From NCBI GenBank assembly GCA_026018925.1, contig JAKSZU010000018.1, positions 30,194,452-30,258,451 of the forward strand: DNA of 64,000 bases. The letters run 5' to 3'. Position 1 is the stretch's first letter; every line of letters starts with the position of its first letter. The position numbers and the translations under genes are program-made. This document shows positions 38,146 to 50,565 of this stretch, piece by piece. The notes beneath the pieces are model-generated. The model had not been told where the DNA came from, did not search any database, and saw only the letters and a list, made by a program, of their open reading frames with translations. The DNA comes from Tupaia tana (lineage: Eukaryota; Chordata; Mammalia; Scandentia; Tupaiidae).

Positions 38146-38887
38146 ATATACTTAATTCACTATGAATGCCAGTTATTAAGCACACTATGTGCCAGACTCC
38201 TGTTTATATAGATGATAATGTTCTGATACCCTGAGCATCTTTGTGGAATTCCAGCATCTTCAGGTCTGCAACAAAGAAAGCCATCCTGCCTCCTCTCTCT
38301 ACCCATAAGGCAGGCCTGAGGCCCTTGTCTAATGCCCCATGTGGCCCTCAATGGCCCACGATACTGTATGTGGTTTTCCACACAGGAGGGCTTCAGCCCC
38401 TAACCTCGGATCTCCCTGGAAAAGTAGACTCTCTACTCTAAGCATACCATAGTCGGAACCAGGTTCTGTGCCGTAACAGTAGGGAGTCCATCTCCTATCT
38501 GCAGCGAGCTGAGTTTCTAAACCTGAAACAGTCCTTGTAAATTGCAATAACTAGGTCTGGGGGCATAAATTCTAGCCTTTCGTGATACTGGCTTCCAAAA
38601 TGTCACCAGGTTATTGGTGCACCTTGGGTTTTGAGTAGGTAAAGTGCCCTTCCCCTCCATATTCGTGGCCAACTCACTGCAGACTTTAAGCAGTGATTCT
38701 GACATTGCTTCTGCAAACTCATGTCATGGATACCATCTGCTTTATTTGAATAGATGAAGAAAATCAGAGAACATGGATCTAAAGTCACATGGCAAGGTCA
38801 TAATGAAGCCACAAGTTGAGTCATGTCATCTGACTCCAACTCTGGCTCCACTAGTCCAGCTTCCCAAAGTGAATTTTCTTCCCCATG

Positions 38888-38899
38888 TATGTATGTACT

Positions 38900-38948
<49 letters not shown>

Positions 38949-39129
38949 TCACCCCCCGCCCCCAGAGGGATGGCCGCACCTGCCCCTTTTCCTCTATTCT
39001 CTTCTCAGGATTTTAGGCACCCACGTACACATGACTGGTGTGTTTTTCAAGCTGCCAGGTCTGGGACTTGAACTGCCAGTTGGCCATATGGGATTTGGCC
39101 ACCTTAACCACCATGCCACCTGCTGGCCC
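38888..39129 (-). mobile_element. tRNA SINE, older long form with GA array
   Basis: GA array at 38901-38943 and head CCACCTGCTGGCCC. Confidence 0.72.
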
Positions 39130-39137
39130 TGAGATGT

Positions 39138-39382
39138 GATTTTTTTTTTCAGTTTTGCTATAGGAAACATGTGCTCACAAGAGATAGAGACAGAGAGAGA
39201 GAGAATCACCCCCCCCCTCAGGGGATGACCATGCTGCAATCCTCTTCCAGTCTCTTCTCAGGATTTGGGGCATGTACACATATGTGCTGGCATGATTTTC
39301 AAGTCATGGGGTCCAGGACTCAAACTATAAAGTCAGCTATGTGGCATCCAGTGCCTTACCCTCCATACCACTTTCTGGGCCA
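39138..39382 (-). mobile_element. tRNA SINE, older long form
   Basis: GTTTTGCTATAGGAAACATG and head ACTTTCTGGGCC. It abuts the previous copy in the same orientation. Confidence 0.7.
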
Positions 39383-39971
39383 GAGATGATGTTTATAAAT
39401 AACTTTGAATCACATAATAACAAGGTTACTCTCTTTTCCACTTCTCTATCAATCTTCCTGATTACCTCAGAAAGACTCGGCTGGGTGCTAAGGTGTCTTT
39501 AGTGCCTCTTCTATCCTGGCCCAACTCCCCTCTTAAAAGTGAGAGGGTGGAGGAGTCAAAGAAAGGACAGGAATGAAATTTAATAACTGCTTTATTTTTT
39601 CTGCATTTATCTCCATGGTTACGTCTTGTTTATGGCAAATGCTTCAGAGTCTCCTCTACAGCAGTGATACACGATTTCCTTTTCAAACAAATTCTAGGAT
39701 AATAATAGACCAGCCAACATGATGTAGGTCTCAAAGGGCAGCAATCTGGGAAACATGGCTCTCCACCAGGCTGCACCTGAGTGCCCACAGACAGCTCTCT
39801 GCTGGTCCCGTTTCCTCTGCCCTCCTGTGCCCTCCCTAGCCAGACACCTTCAGGTGGGATCTAAGGGTCTCCAAGAGATTCTGCTCTTCTCTTTGGTCGT
39901 TGGCAGGATATTAGGAGCCGGGAGGATATTAGAGAAAGAAGTTAGGAAGGACTACCTAGATGTCAGGCTTC

Positions 39972-40021
<50 letters not shown>

Positions 40022-40260
40022 TTGTTTAATTTTGCTACAGGGTGCATGCACTTGCTGGAGAGAGATAGAAAGAGAAGGAAAGTGAGAAAGCACCCCCAAA
40101 GGTGATGGCTGTGCAGCAATCTCTTCTCCATTCTCCTCTCAGGATTTTGGGCATGCACACACACCAAGTGTGTTTTTTAAGGCACCAGGTCCAGGACTTG
40201 AACTCCGCAGTCAGCCATGTGGGATCTGGCCACCTTAACCACCGCACCACTGGCTGGCTC
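39972..40260 (-). mobile_element. tRNA SINE, older long form with TTA-array tail
   Basis: The tail is a TTA array of about fifteen units. Then TTTTGCTACAGGGTGCATGC. Confidence 0.75.
39974..40019 (+). repeat. TTA microsatellite
   Basis: About fifteen perfect TTA units forming the tail of a minus-strand SINE. Confidence 0.95.
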
Positions 40261-40616
40261 CACCTCAGGTCTCTTAAGGTGGCCATGTTGACCCCAGCAA
40301 CTGCACCAGTATTTTGGTTCCCTATGTTTTCTCCTGGCTTTCTGGCTGTAACAGAGGGTGTTTCCTTAGAGTCAGGAGTTCAAACTGAGCTGATCTGAGC
40401 ATAGATGGGTAGGATCCAAGGGTCACCCTTTCACCGGGGTTTGGTTCTTCTGCGTGGCTGGGAGAGCTCCATGGCTCTAAGGAACGGAGTTATGGTGGAA
40501 TAAATGGTCTAGTCTAGCTGGGCACCAGAGAAAGCCTTCAAATGCCAAAACTACAGGGACTTTCCAGTGAGTGCTGCTAGGCTGCCAAGCAAGCCCTGCA
40601 CTGCCCCCACACCCAC

Positions 40617-40835
40617 GTTTTTATTTTTGCAGTAGGGCAAATCCACTTGCCAGAGAGAGACAGAGACACTGACAGGGAAAGTGAGAAATCACCCCCTAGG
40701 GTGGATGGGCGTTCCATTCCCCTCTTGGGATTTTGGGCATGCCTGGCATGATTTTCCGCTAAGTCTGGGACTTGAACCGCAGTTGACTACTTGAGAGTCC
40801 AGTGCCTTAGCCACTGCACCACCTGCTGGCCCCAA
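40617..40835 (-). mobile_element. tRNA SINE, older, shortened
   Basis: TTGCAGTAGGGCAAATCC and head CACCTGCTGGCCCC. It lies 110 bp upstream of the FBXO22 pseudogene. Confidence 0.7.
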
Positions 40836-40944
40836 AGATTGAAGTTCTTAAGAGCAACTGAGCTCTCCAGCTCCCTCTGGGCCTCCCCACATCGCCCCCA
40901 CTACACACACACACCCTCCACCCCCCACCCCACCCCCAGCTGGC

Positions 40945-42180
40945 GATGAATAATCGGAGTGGGGGGAGTGGCCCCTGAGGCTCCGCAGACCCCTGGAGCA
41001 CCTTCGTGTGGAGGAATCTGGCGGAGGTGACAGAGTGCGTGCTCACCTTCCTGCCCGCCAAGGTGCTGTAGCGGGTGGCCAGTGTGTGCTGCTTATGGAG
41101 GGAGTGTGTGCGCAGAGTGCTGTGGACCCACCGGAGTGTGGATCTCCGCAGGCCTGGCCGACACCTGCCGCCTGGAGGGACATTGCCTGCTCCGCATTGT
41201 GGGAGAGACGCTGGAGAATGTTTGCATCCTGCCACGGACAGTGCGCTACATGGCTGACTCAGAAACTTTCATGAGCCTGGAAGAATGTCGCAGCCACAAG
41301 AGAGCAAGGAAGAGAACCAGCATGGAAATGGCATTTGCCCTTGAGAAGCTGCTCCCGAAACAGTGCCAAGTCCTTGGGGTCATGACCCCAGGAATTGTAG
41401 TGACTCCTATGGAATTGGGTAGCAATCGACCTCAAGAAATTGAAATGGGAGAATCTGGTTTTGCTCTATTATTTCCTCAAATTGAAGGAATGAAAATACA
41501 GCCCTTTCTTTTTATTGAAAATCCAGAGAGTTCAACACTAGAAAGGCATCAGCTCATTAAAGCAGGTCTCTTTGAGAACCCTGACCTCCCTGTAGTCCTC
41601 GTCTTTGGCTACTGTTGCTGTAAGGTGGGACCCAGTGATTACCTGCAGCGAGTGGTCAGCACTTTCGGTGACATGGACATCATCTTGGTTGGGGACAAGG
41701 TGGACAACCTGTTGTCCCTGACTTCAGAAGAAGCCTCTGGATATTGAACACATGGGTGTGGTCAGACTCTCGCTCAGTGGACCCCAATCCAGAGGGCCAC
41801 AGTGCTCCCCCAAGAGGACGTCAATGACGAGAAGGCGGTGGAGGCTGCCTTGCAAGGCCTCAGAGCAGCCAACAGCTCAAAGCAGAACACCGTGGGTTTC
41901 ACGTTCGTGTGCGTGGGCAGGGGCTTCCAGGGGCAATGTGGAGGCGGATGCGTTCAGGAAGTTTTTTCTTAGTGTTCCTTTATTTGGCTTTTTTGGAAAC
42001 GGAGAAATTGGGTGCGATCCGACAGCCACCGGGAACTTTATACTGCGGAAGTATAACAAGGTCAAGGATGACGATCTGTTTCACAGCTGTTCGATAATGG
42101 CGTTCATTCATCTGGGGTCTCCAAATAAAGCCATCTTTCGAGTGGCTGCTTTAAGATACAACTCTTGGATTCTACCTTTC
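40945..42180 (+). pseudogene. FBXO22: Processed pseudogene of FBXO22 (F-box only protein 22)
   Basis: Intronless sequence matches the F-box and FIST-domain protein FBXO22 along most of its length. Recognisable blocks, in order, are TFLPAK and [10 protein letters not shown] (F-box region, about 41040-41120), [13 protein letters not shown] (41250), [15 protein letters not shown] (41370), [14 protein letters not shown] (41450), ERHQL, VVSTF (41660) and AFRKFF/GFFGNGEIGCD (41950-42020). It is broken by an in-frame TAG at 41069-41071, a frameshift near 41140, another near 41735 and further shifts before 41930. The start region is degraded. An AATAAA at about 42791 followed by CA repeats may mark the old mRNA end. 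The parent's role is a ubiquitin-ligase substrate receptor. The longest surviving frame (41082-41747) is most likely untranslated. Confidence 0.88.
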
Positions 42181-42809
42181 TCCAGAAAACGGAGACATGG
42201 GGTATGTGTATTTTAAACAGAAATAAGATACTTCTGTTTTATAGTTTGATGCTCTAAAATCACATGGTGTAGTCTGTGATGTGTTGGGAGAAGGACAGCT
42301 TTGGACAGGACACAGCCCAGGGGTGGAGAGCTGCCCGAGGCACAAGGAAACCGTCCGGCTGCACTGCACCCGGTTACGTGGATGCTGGGACTCAGGACTG
42401 TAGGACAGAGACCGAAGGCATTCCTCTGCTGCCTCTGCATTGTTAGATGATCTTTCAACAGAATCACAGAGACTGGTTTTCTCAAGGAAGGAGAGAGATA
42501 CAGAGCTGGCTGTTTGAGAAATCTTTCTCTGCTTTTCAATTTTACCGATTTTTTTTCAGACACTGTAACAGTATTACTGAGTTTTTACTTATTGGATAAA
42601 AATTAAAGAACTACTTTTGTTCTGTTAGAGTCCAGATAAATTGCCAGGATTAATCAGGATTTTACTTGATCAGTAAAACATTTCCTTTTTTTCCCCTCAA
42701 AGAAATTGAGAGGGAAATCTTCTTCACCTAGTTTGACACAGCTAATGAGTAAGCCAGAGAATTACATCATCTTACTTTGGTTTTATACCAATAAAGCATA
42801 TCTTGGACA

Positions 42810-42833
42810 ACACACACACACACACACACACAC
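42810..42833 (+). repeat. CA microsatellite
   Basis: Twelve CA units, 15 bp past an AATAAA that may end the FBXO22 retrocopy. Confidence 0.9.
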
Positions 42834-42879
42834 TCAAGAGCAACTGACTTAATTGTCAGACATACCTGAGTTTAAATCA

Positions 42880-43012
42880 CCTCAGTTTTCCTTGTTTTTT
42901 TAATGGAGATAATAATGCTCCTTACCTCTTGGGTTATGGCGAGCATTCAACGAAATTCTTCATTCAGCTTGCTCGACATGTAATCGGTGCTCAATAAACA
43001 GTGGCCCCAATA
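42880..43012 (+). repeat. MIR-type 3' part
   Basis: GGAGATAATAATGCTCCTTA and CGGTGCTCAATAAAC end. Confidence 0.65.
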
Positions 43013-43257
43013 TCACTCCCATGTTCAGTCACCTTTGAGAATTTTGAGCTAGTGAATAATGATATCCATTTTCCCTTAACCTGCCTTGATGACTCTGGTA
43101 GATCTGGGTCCCCCTGCCTGTGCTAACCAGATGTGATCCCTGCTGACCCAGAAATATACCCTGGCTTTCCTACCTCCGTGTTTCTGCTCACTGTCACTCC
43201 TGGAATGTTCCACCTACAGTGTCCACCTGTTTAACTCTTACACACCCAGGTCTGAAC

Positions 43258-43424
43258 ACTGGTGCAACGGTAATGCAGCACCCTGAGGCTGACCCATATA
43301 GTTCTGGGTTTGCATCTGGAGACTATCCTGAACATGCCTGGCGTGTGAGTGTCATGAGCCAAGGTTGGGTCATAGCATGAAGACCCTGTCTGTCTCACTC
43401 ACGTGAGAAGAAAGATATAAACAA

Positions 43425-43430
<6 letters not shown>
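43258..43430 (+). mobile_element. Second-family tRNA SINE
   Basis: GGGTTTGCATCTGGAGAC and AAGACCCTGTCTGTCTC, leading into a CA array. Confidence 0.6.
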
Positions 43431-43471
<41 letters not shown>

Positions 43472-43548
43472 AACATACATATATATAATCCATTTATATG
43501 TATATATACACATATGTGTGTATCTATCTATCTATCTATATAATCTTA
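43430..43548 (+). repeat. Compound CA, TA and TATC microsatellite
   Basis: CA array to about 43468, then alternating TA/CA and TATC units to 43540. Confidence 0.9.
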
Positions 43549-43549
43549 C

Positions 43550-43760
43550 ATGTTCTTCAAGGCCCTGCTCAATGCCGACTCCCTCAGGAAATCTTCATTC
43601 CTGCCTGGAATCAGACATATCCTTCCCTCCTTGGAACTTCTGTGGGGTTTGACTAGATAGTTTTTACCCTGTTGCGGAGAAGCAAGATATTCTGCCCTCT
43701 CCCTGACAGACTCTGAGGTCCCCAAAGGTGGTGACTGAGAGAGATTCCCTCCTCTCCCCT
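43550..43760 (+). repeat. L2 3' region
   Basis: TTCTTCAAGGCCCTGCTCAA, then ACTCCCTCAGGAAATCTTCA. Confidence 0.6.
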
Positions 43761-44009
43761 CTTCTGTATTAGGGGACAGCATCATCTGGAAACATTGTTG
43801 GTGGTCACCATGTGGTAATGGTGGGGGGAGTGAGAGTGGTGGTGGGATTTATTGGCATCTAGTGGGGGGAGACCAGCGGAGCTGCTTAACACCCAGCAAT
43901 GCACAGGACAGGCCCCACACAAAGGTTATCTAGCCCCAAATGTCAATAGCGCCAAGGTGGAGAAGCTCTCCTTTATTTTATCCTGCCGTGATCCTGTGGT
44001 GGCATTTTT

Positions 44010-44250
44010 GTTTGTTAATTTGCCAGAGGGCGTGTGTCCTCACCAGAGAGAGACGGAGGGAGGGAGAGGTGCTTCACGGGAAATGGTTACGCCGCAATCT
44101 CCTCTCCTCCATTTTCCCCTCTTTTGAGGATTTTGAGCACATGCACACATGTGCCTGGCATGCTTTTGAGGCTGCTGGGTCTGAGATTTGAACTGCATAG
44201 TTGGCCATAAGGGAGCCAGGTCACTTAACCACCAGGCCATGACTGGCCCT
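44010..44250 (-). mobile_element. tRNA SINE, older long form
   Basis: TTTGCCAGAGGGCGTGTG and head CATGACTGGCCC. Confidence 0.68.
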
Positions 44251-44435
44251 CCCTGTGATGATTTTCAGCAGCTCAAATAAGTAGAGAAGAGATACATGGG
44301 ACTCAGAAGACCTACGTTGCAGTCCCTGCCTAGTCACCAGCTTGCACTGCAGACTCTATCAAATGCAGATAGTCATAGCTACCCTTACCTCATTGATGAA
44401 GCTATTTGGAGGCTTGAGTATAAAAAAGGGGACCA

Positions 44436-44697
44436 AGGGACCAGCAGTTGGCTTAATGGATATATTGATGGACTCCCATGTAGTCGACCGCGGTTCGAGT
44501 CCCGGACCTGGTAGCTTAAACTCATGCTGGACACGTGTGTGTGCATGCCCAAGATCCTGAGAGGAGAATGGAGGAGAAGGAATTGCGGCGTGGCCATCCC
44601 CCCAGGGGATGATTTCTTGCTTTCTGTCTCTCTGTCTCTCTCTGTCTTTCTGGCAAGTGCATGCGCCCTATAGCAAAAAACAAACATAAAAAAAGGG
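44436..44697 (+). mobile_element. tRNA SINE, long form
   Basis: GGGACCAGCAGTTGGCTTAA head. Good match to the end, CCCTATAGCAAAAA. Confidence 0.85.
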
Positions 44698-44702
44698 CGG
44701 TG

Positions 44703-44925
44703 GAAGGACCAAGTGATGGCACAGCCATAAAGCGGCTCTTTGCAAGGCTGACACAAATGAGAAAGTTCCAGGTTCATGTCTGGAGACGTCTCTGAAGAAG
44801 CCGGGCAAATGCATGCTCATGATTTGGGGTTGGCTGAGGCTGGGAGTGGATCATGGTATAAAGACTGTGGAGGTGCCTGTCTCTTTCTCTCTCCCTCATT
44901 GAAGAAATAAATAATTTAATAAGTG
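44703..44925 (+). mobile_element. Second-family tRNA SINE
   Basis: GGTTCATGTCTGGAGACGTC and a GAAGAAATAAATAA tail. Confidence 0.65.
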
Positions 44926-45047
44926 AGCACAGGGAGGGAGGGAGCCTCCAGCTAGCCTGTGTCCTGTAGTCAAATGACTCAAACTTTCCAAGATGGTTTC
45001 AATTTCAAGAATTCTGTTTTTTTCTTTCTCTTAAAACGTGAACTTGG

Positions 45048-45323
45048 GGCCCAGCAGATGGAATAATGGTTATGTCACTGAACTCCCATGTAGTCGACTG
45101 TGGTTCAAGTACTAGACCCGGTGGCTTAAAATCCATGCCAGGCACACGTGTGTGTATGCCCAAGATCCCAAGAGGAGAATGGAGAAGGAGGGAATCACGG
45201 CATGGCCATTACCCTGGGGGTGATTTCTGGCTTTCTGTCTCTCTGTCTCTTTCTGTCTCTCTGTCTCTTTCTGTCTCTCTGGCGAGTGCACACGCCCTAC
45301 AGCAAAAATCTCTCTAAAAAAAG
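45048..45323 (+). mobile_element. tRNA SINE, long form
   Basis: GGGGCCCAGCAGATGGAATA head. The CTGTCTCTTT unit is tripled near 45230-45275. Confidence 0.83.
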
Positions 45324-45399
45324 TGAATTTGACAAACTGGGCCATCTGTGTGTCAGACTGAAAAAACACACAATGCCTTGACCTGCCTCCTCTTCCCCT

Positions 45400-46130
45400 C
45401 TTCTTTCTTTGTTTATTGTTGAAAATTTTGGAAAATTAAAAAATACATCCATAAACTTTTCAAATATAAAAATAGAAGCTTACAGTGTACACGGGTTTGA
45501 GATTACTTTTCCCTTACTTATCAGTAGATTTTGAACACCTATGACATTAATTGCGCTTCTACCATTTGATTCTAATAGATCCATTCTACAATTTGTTTAG
45601 CCAGTCCCCTTTTTAAAGCACTTTTCTATCGTTTCCAAAGCTTTGCTCTTATAATCTATGCTGTGATAAACATCTCGGAAGCATTTGTATGTGTATATTC
45701 ATGACTTTTCCCCCTTAGGATACAACATTTCTTAAAGTATAATTTCTGGCTCAAAGGATACATACTTTTTCTTTTCCCAAATGTAGTTATTTATCTTAAA
45801 ACATGTTTCTTCAGTGAATTTTTGAAAATTTTGAAACATAGAAGGAAGGAAAAGTAAAAATTACCCTTTATGTGTCACATGAATACAACCATTGTCCACA
45901 TTTTGGCGTAATATAGTTCATTTCTGTATTTTGTATTCTTGTGGCTTTTTAACTCATCTGTAGTCTAGTATTTGTTTAGGATTTTACTGTAACCATTTCT
46001 CGTGCTTCTGCATTTTTAATGACTTTTTCTTATCGCATGGTGCTGGATCCTTGAATACTTTCATAGACTTAGACTTACTTTGTTTTCAGTCTTCCACAAT
46101 TCAGTATTGCAATGAACCTTTTTGAAGTGA
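45400..46130 (+). mobile_element. Old L1-like 3' region
   Basis: AT-rich sequence with an AAGCTTTGCTCTTATAATC and GTGATAAACATC theme and CTGGCTCAAAGGATA, typical of old L1 3' UTRs. A second related segment follows from about 45800. Confidence 0.35.
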
Positions 46131-46185
46131 GTTTTTTTTTTTTTTTTTCCTCCTGAATTTATGGTAAATTTCTTTTCCTCTCTGT

Positions 46186-46630
46186 CGTTCTTTCTTTCTT
46201 TTTAAATTTGCTATAGGGTGTGTGTACTTGCTAGAAAGAGACAGAGAAAGGGGGACAGTGAAAAAAACACTCTCTGGGGCTGGTAGGTGGTGTGGTGGTT
46301 AAGGCGTTGGACTCCCACATGGCTGACCACAGTTTGAGTCCTGGACTTGGTGCCTTGCTTTCTTGCTTTCTCTCTCTCTTTGATCAAATTTAAATAATAA
46401 CAGTAATAATAATTAAATAATAATTTAAAAATTAAACTATCAGTGGTTTAAAAAAAAGCAAACATTCTCCAGAGGAACTGACCACAACAATCCCTTCTCC
46501 TCTTGGAAAATTGGGCACGTACCCACACACAGCCGGCATGTATATCAAGCCACCAGGGCCAGGACTCAAACTGCATAATTGGACATGTGAGATACAGGCA
46601 CCCTAATCACCATGCCACCAGCTGACCCAT
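46186..46630 (-). mobile_element. tRNA SINE, older long form, split
   Basis: Tail piece 46186-46275 and body 46445-46630, with ACACTCTC and ACATTCTC at the break. Confidence 0.7.
46276..46444 (+). mobile_element. tRNA SINE, short form, nested
   Basis: GGGGCTGGTAGGTGGTGTGG head, tail of ATAATAATTAAATAATAA type. Confidence 0.78.
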
Positions 46631-46779
46631 GGTCAATTTCTTAGCAAATGGGAAGAATGTTTTCATAATATTTCATGTAAATTAGTGAATTATTTTAAAA
46701 GCCTATGCTGTGAATCTGGTCGTTTGCATGTTGTTAAGACTTTTTACACCTATGGTCCTTGGAATGCTTGTTCTTTGTT

Positions 46780-46985
46780 ATTGTTTATTTTATCCATTGC
46801 AGAATGAGACACACACACACGGGGGGGGGGGGGGGGGAGAGAAGCATTCTAACAGGGTCTTCACCCCAGTTTACCCTTGGTTTTAGCCACAGTCAGCCTG
46901 GATTTTGGCTTGTACAGAGAGGTCTTGGATTCACATCCTTCCCCTGTGAGTCCAATTCTTTTCCAGCTACTGCCTGGCCGCAAGA
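46780..46985 (-). mobile_element. Second-family tRNA SINE with poly-G
   Basis: TTCTAACAGGGTCTTCA. A run of 17 G at 46821-46837 next to a CA run. Confidence 0.55.
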
Positions 46986-47663
46986 GAGCTTATTTTTATT
47001 TATTCTCCCAGGAGTCTATTTTAAGGTCCTAGGCCTTTTCTAGGCTCTCGTATGCTCCAAGAACAGTCAGATTGAGGTGGGAACCACATCTGTGCAATTC
47101 TTCACTGGGCAGAATATTCCTGCTGCACCTGCCTCTGAGCCTTGAGCGCCCCCTGCAGTCAGTGTGAGGAACTTTCCTCGTACTATTTTCTGGGCTCCAT
47201 CACCTTCTCACCACAACCTCTGATTCCCACTCCAGCCCAGGTAGGGCCTCAGCAGGTAAAGAGAGTCTGTCTCAGCCCTGCAGAGGCTTCCACTGTCCCT
47301 TAGGCAACACAGGGACACAATCCATGGTGTGTCCACCTCCTGACACAGCACTTTCTTGCTCCAGGTGGCTTTGCCATGAGAAAGTTTTGTTTTGTTTTTA
47401 ACCTAAGACCTGTTTCCTTGATTTTTCTCTGGCTGCTCAAGTGTTACCCATCGGAGCCTCATGTAACCACTCTGCTCACTTTTCCTGTTGCTTTTCCTCC
47501 AGCCTTCTTCCCTCCTGGTCTTTAAGCTTCTTTTTCTGCTAGTCTTGCCTAAGTTTCAGAACAGATCCCTCACTTCTCCGAGTCTCCGTTTCCTCACCTA
47601 TAGAATGGAGATAATAACCTCTCTTCTGCAGGGCTGTTGAAAAGATGAAAAATAATACCAATA

Positions 47664-47945
47664 ACAGGGCTCATAGTCTAGTGGTTAAGGGAGTCAGATC
47701 CCACATGGAGAACTACAGTTTCAATCCCAGACCCAGTGACTTGAAAAGCATGCTGGGCACGTGTGTGTGTGCCCCAAATCACGAAAGCATAGAGAAATGA
47801 AGGAGAAGGGATTTTGGTATAACCACACCTCACTGGAGGCTGCTTTCTCTCTGGGGGCTTCTCTCTCTCTCTCTGTCTCTCTCTCTCTCTCTCTTTCTGT
47901 CAAGCCCATATGCCTTCTGGTAATAATAGAAAAATAATAATACCA
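47664..47945 (+). mobile_element. tRNA SINE, older long form
   Basis: AGTCTAGTGGTTAAGGGAG head. CT-rich expansion near 47855-47895. Confidence 0.68.
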
Positions 47946-48469
47946 AAACCAAACCTAGCTGGGGCTTTAGGTCCAAGGTGGTCAGCTGAGAATTTAGGTT
48001 TACCTCTCCTTCCTCCTGAAAATAATCAAGAGAAACTAAAGAAAAACTAGTAAAAGAGCTGTGTGGGGGAGGGGGAGAGTGGCTTGTACAGGACACCACA
48101 GATCAGAGATTTTACCATATTTTAGAATTCTAGAATGGCAAGGTGACATTGATGGGCAAAGGAAGCAGAAGAAACTACAGCTCAGATCAAGAAATCTATG
48201 GGGGATTTTTGTTGTGCTTTGCTTTGTTTTGGCAAAGTCAAGTCAGGATGTGAGAGCAGGGGATAGAGGAGCAGAAAACGGGATGGTGGTTGATGGGAGA
48301 TCTGGCCGTAGAACTGCCACGTGTCCATCAGGCTGACCTCCTGCACCTCCGCTCATGCAGCCCCACTTCCCTCCCCACCGGGCTCACACTGCGAGACTGT
48401 CCCTGCAGGGATGGAGTAGCCAGTTTAGGAGGCTCAGCTCCTCGGGGGGCAGCCTTTCTTTTCTTGTTG

Positions 48470-48715
48470 TTTTTAATGTTTATTTACTTATTTTTTCTAT
48501 GAGTGAGAGAGACATAGAGAAAGAGAGAGACAGAGAGACATCATCCCCAACAGGTTCTTGTTACTGAAATTCACCCCTAGCTTCAATGGGCATGTGCATG
48601 GTCTGTGTTCCCGGGGGGGGGGGGGAGTGTCCCCAGGCATAACCCTGGAACCTTCCATGGGAGTCAGCCTTGCAGAGTGTTGCTTTTCACCACTGTGCAT
48701 GCCACTGTCCAGCCC
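48470..48715 (-). mobile_element. Second-family tRNA SINE
   Basis: CATCCCCAACAGGTTCTTG, poly-G at 48611-48624, and head GCCACTGTCCAGCCC. Confidence 0.65.
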
Positions 48716-48947
48716 CCCTTCTTGTTTGGATCCTGAGGAGTAGCCAGTTTGACCTGCCAGCTCCCCACCCACACATGCACAAAGGTGGTCTGCCATCTTA
48801 TAAGCCCCACTCATGCCCACAGAGCTGTTTTCATCTCAAAGAAACTGAAATAATTTAAGAAAGAGAAAACATAACAATAAAGATAACACTTGAACTCATC
48901 AGAGAGACAGGAAATGATTCATTCATTAAATGAAAACAAGACATTAT

Positions 48948-49205
48948 GGGTCAATTGGTGGGGCGGTGGTTAAGGCGGTGTGGTGGTTATGGCCAACTGT
49001 GCCATTCAGGTCCCAGACCTGGTGGCTTGAGAAACACAGCAGCACATGTGCTCGTGTGCCCAGAATCCTGAGAGGAGAATGAAGAAGGGGTTACAGAGTG
49101 GCCATTTCCCCTGGGAATTGTTTTCTCACTCTATCTCTTTTTGTCTCTCTCTGGCAAGTGCATGTACTCCATGGCAAATTAAAAATTTTATTTAAAAAAA
49201 GATAG
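48948..49205 (+). mobile_element. tRNA SINE, older long form
   Basis: GGTGGGGCGGTGGTTAAGGC head with a partly repeated GTGGTGGTTA, ending TGGCAAATTAAAA. Confidence 0.7.
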
Positions 49206-49279
49206 GGGGAAATGAAAACTCAAGACATGATAAAGAAACATGGAGAAATGGTTTTTATATGCATACATATGTTTGACAA

Positions 49280-50030
49280 CATTTTTTAAAATCAGTGAAA
49301 GGACTGCAGGAAGTCTAAGAATTTTCTCCAAATGAAGAGTGAATTTTTTAAAAGAGAAAGAAATGAGAAATATAAGGAAGTATTAAAAAAAAAACCTAAA
49401 GGATTGAGCCAGGAAAATCAATAGTCATTTATTAGGCATTTTGGAGGTGAGAACGGGATGGAGGGGTGAAAATGATTACAGAAATAATAGAATTCTGTTA
49501 ACAATACTTTCCCAAGAATTAAGGGGGAAAAAAAGACAACATATTCAGAATGAAAACGCCTACCTAACATAGAAATGAATGAAGTAATATCCAGAGTTGA
49601 ACACATCCTACCTATATCAGAGTGCTGAAGATAAGTTGAACACCCCAAAAGCTTCCAAGGAGAAATAAAAGGTAGTGCTCATAAAAGAAATACTCGATCT
49701 TAAATGACAACAGAGTAATGCCTTCACGAGTGCTGAGAGAAAAGGACATTAAACTGAAATCCGGTATCCAGTCAAACTGTCAATCAAGCATAAAAAAGAT
49801 AGTTTTTCACATTTGAGGACTTCAAAAGTTTCTCTTATCTTTTGGTAAAAAATTACTTGAGGATGTACTCCAGCAAAATGAGAAGGAGTCCAAGATAGAA
49901 GGTAATGGTGGACCCAAGAAACAATAGATGTCATCTAGAAGAGCAGTGAAAAGACATCACCCCATGACAGTTGTGCAACACGTCAGGAAAGAAACCAGTG
50001 AATATTAGACCTTCAACAAATGGCTTGGTC
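49280..50030 (+). mobile_element. Old L1/HAL1-like fragment
   Basis: A-rich remnant. The stretch around 49730-49920, with CTTGAGGATGTACTCCAGCA, resembles the end of the HAL1/L1 ORF1 region. Decayed and non-coding. Confidence 0.45.
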
Positions 50031-50032
50031 TT

Positions 50033-50130
50033 GGGCCAGTCCCATGGTGCAGTAGTAATGTGTTGCTCAACAGAAGCTAGATCCGACATGGTGACTATGG
50101 TTTGAATGCCCAGCCTGGTCAGCCTGAAAC
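50033..50130 (+). mobile_element. tRNA SINE head fragment
   Basis: GGGCCAGTCCCATGGTGCAG head; stops after the GCACAAGGGCAC region, at the DNA-transposon fragment. Confidence 0.5.
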
Positions 50131-50330
50131 ACACCAAGCAAATGCACAAGGGCACAGTTACATGATGTACAGGTCTGTAGCCTAGGAGCACACAGGCTAC
50201 ACGTTATAGCCCTAGGTGTAGTAGTCTGTTCCCCTTGGTCTGTGTGAGTGCACTCTACGATGGTCACACAATGATGAAATCACCTAATGATGCTTTTCTC
50301 AGGACGTATCTCTGTGGTTAAGTGATGCAA
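50130..50330 (-). mobile_element. DNA-transposon terminal fragment
   Basis: GTAGCCTAGGAGCACACAGG at the left, with AATGATGAAATCACC and CTCAGGACGTATC further right, match the terminal region of an old mammalian DNA transposon as remembered. Name not assigned. Confidence 0.4.
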
Positions 50331-50565
50331 ATGTGCATGCACATGCGTAAGTGTAAAAGTAAAATGAATTTATATGAGTACTATGAATTGCTTAATATTG
50401 CAAAATATTCCTCAGTTGCTTTATGCAACTTCTGCAACTGGCATAAAATCATGAATGTTTTGAAAACACAAACTGGAGCACACACAAAAGGCAAAGAGAT
50501 GGGTGTGTCACACTGATGAGAAATAGTGTGTGACATGAACATTTATTGCATTCATAACTTTTTTT

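Noticed and set aside
39974..40019. Possible CRISPR-like or tandem array
   Set aside because: It is a simple TTA microsatellite in a SINE tail with no spacers; the genome is eukaryotic.
41082..41747. 222-codon frame as a functional F-box-related gene
   Set aside because: Its N-terminus is out of frame with the F-box part, an upstream in-frame stop and later frameshifts are present, and no introns exist, so I call it a processed pseudogene.
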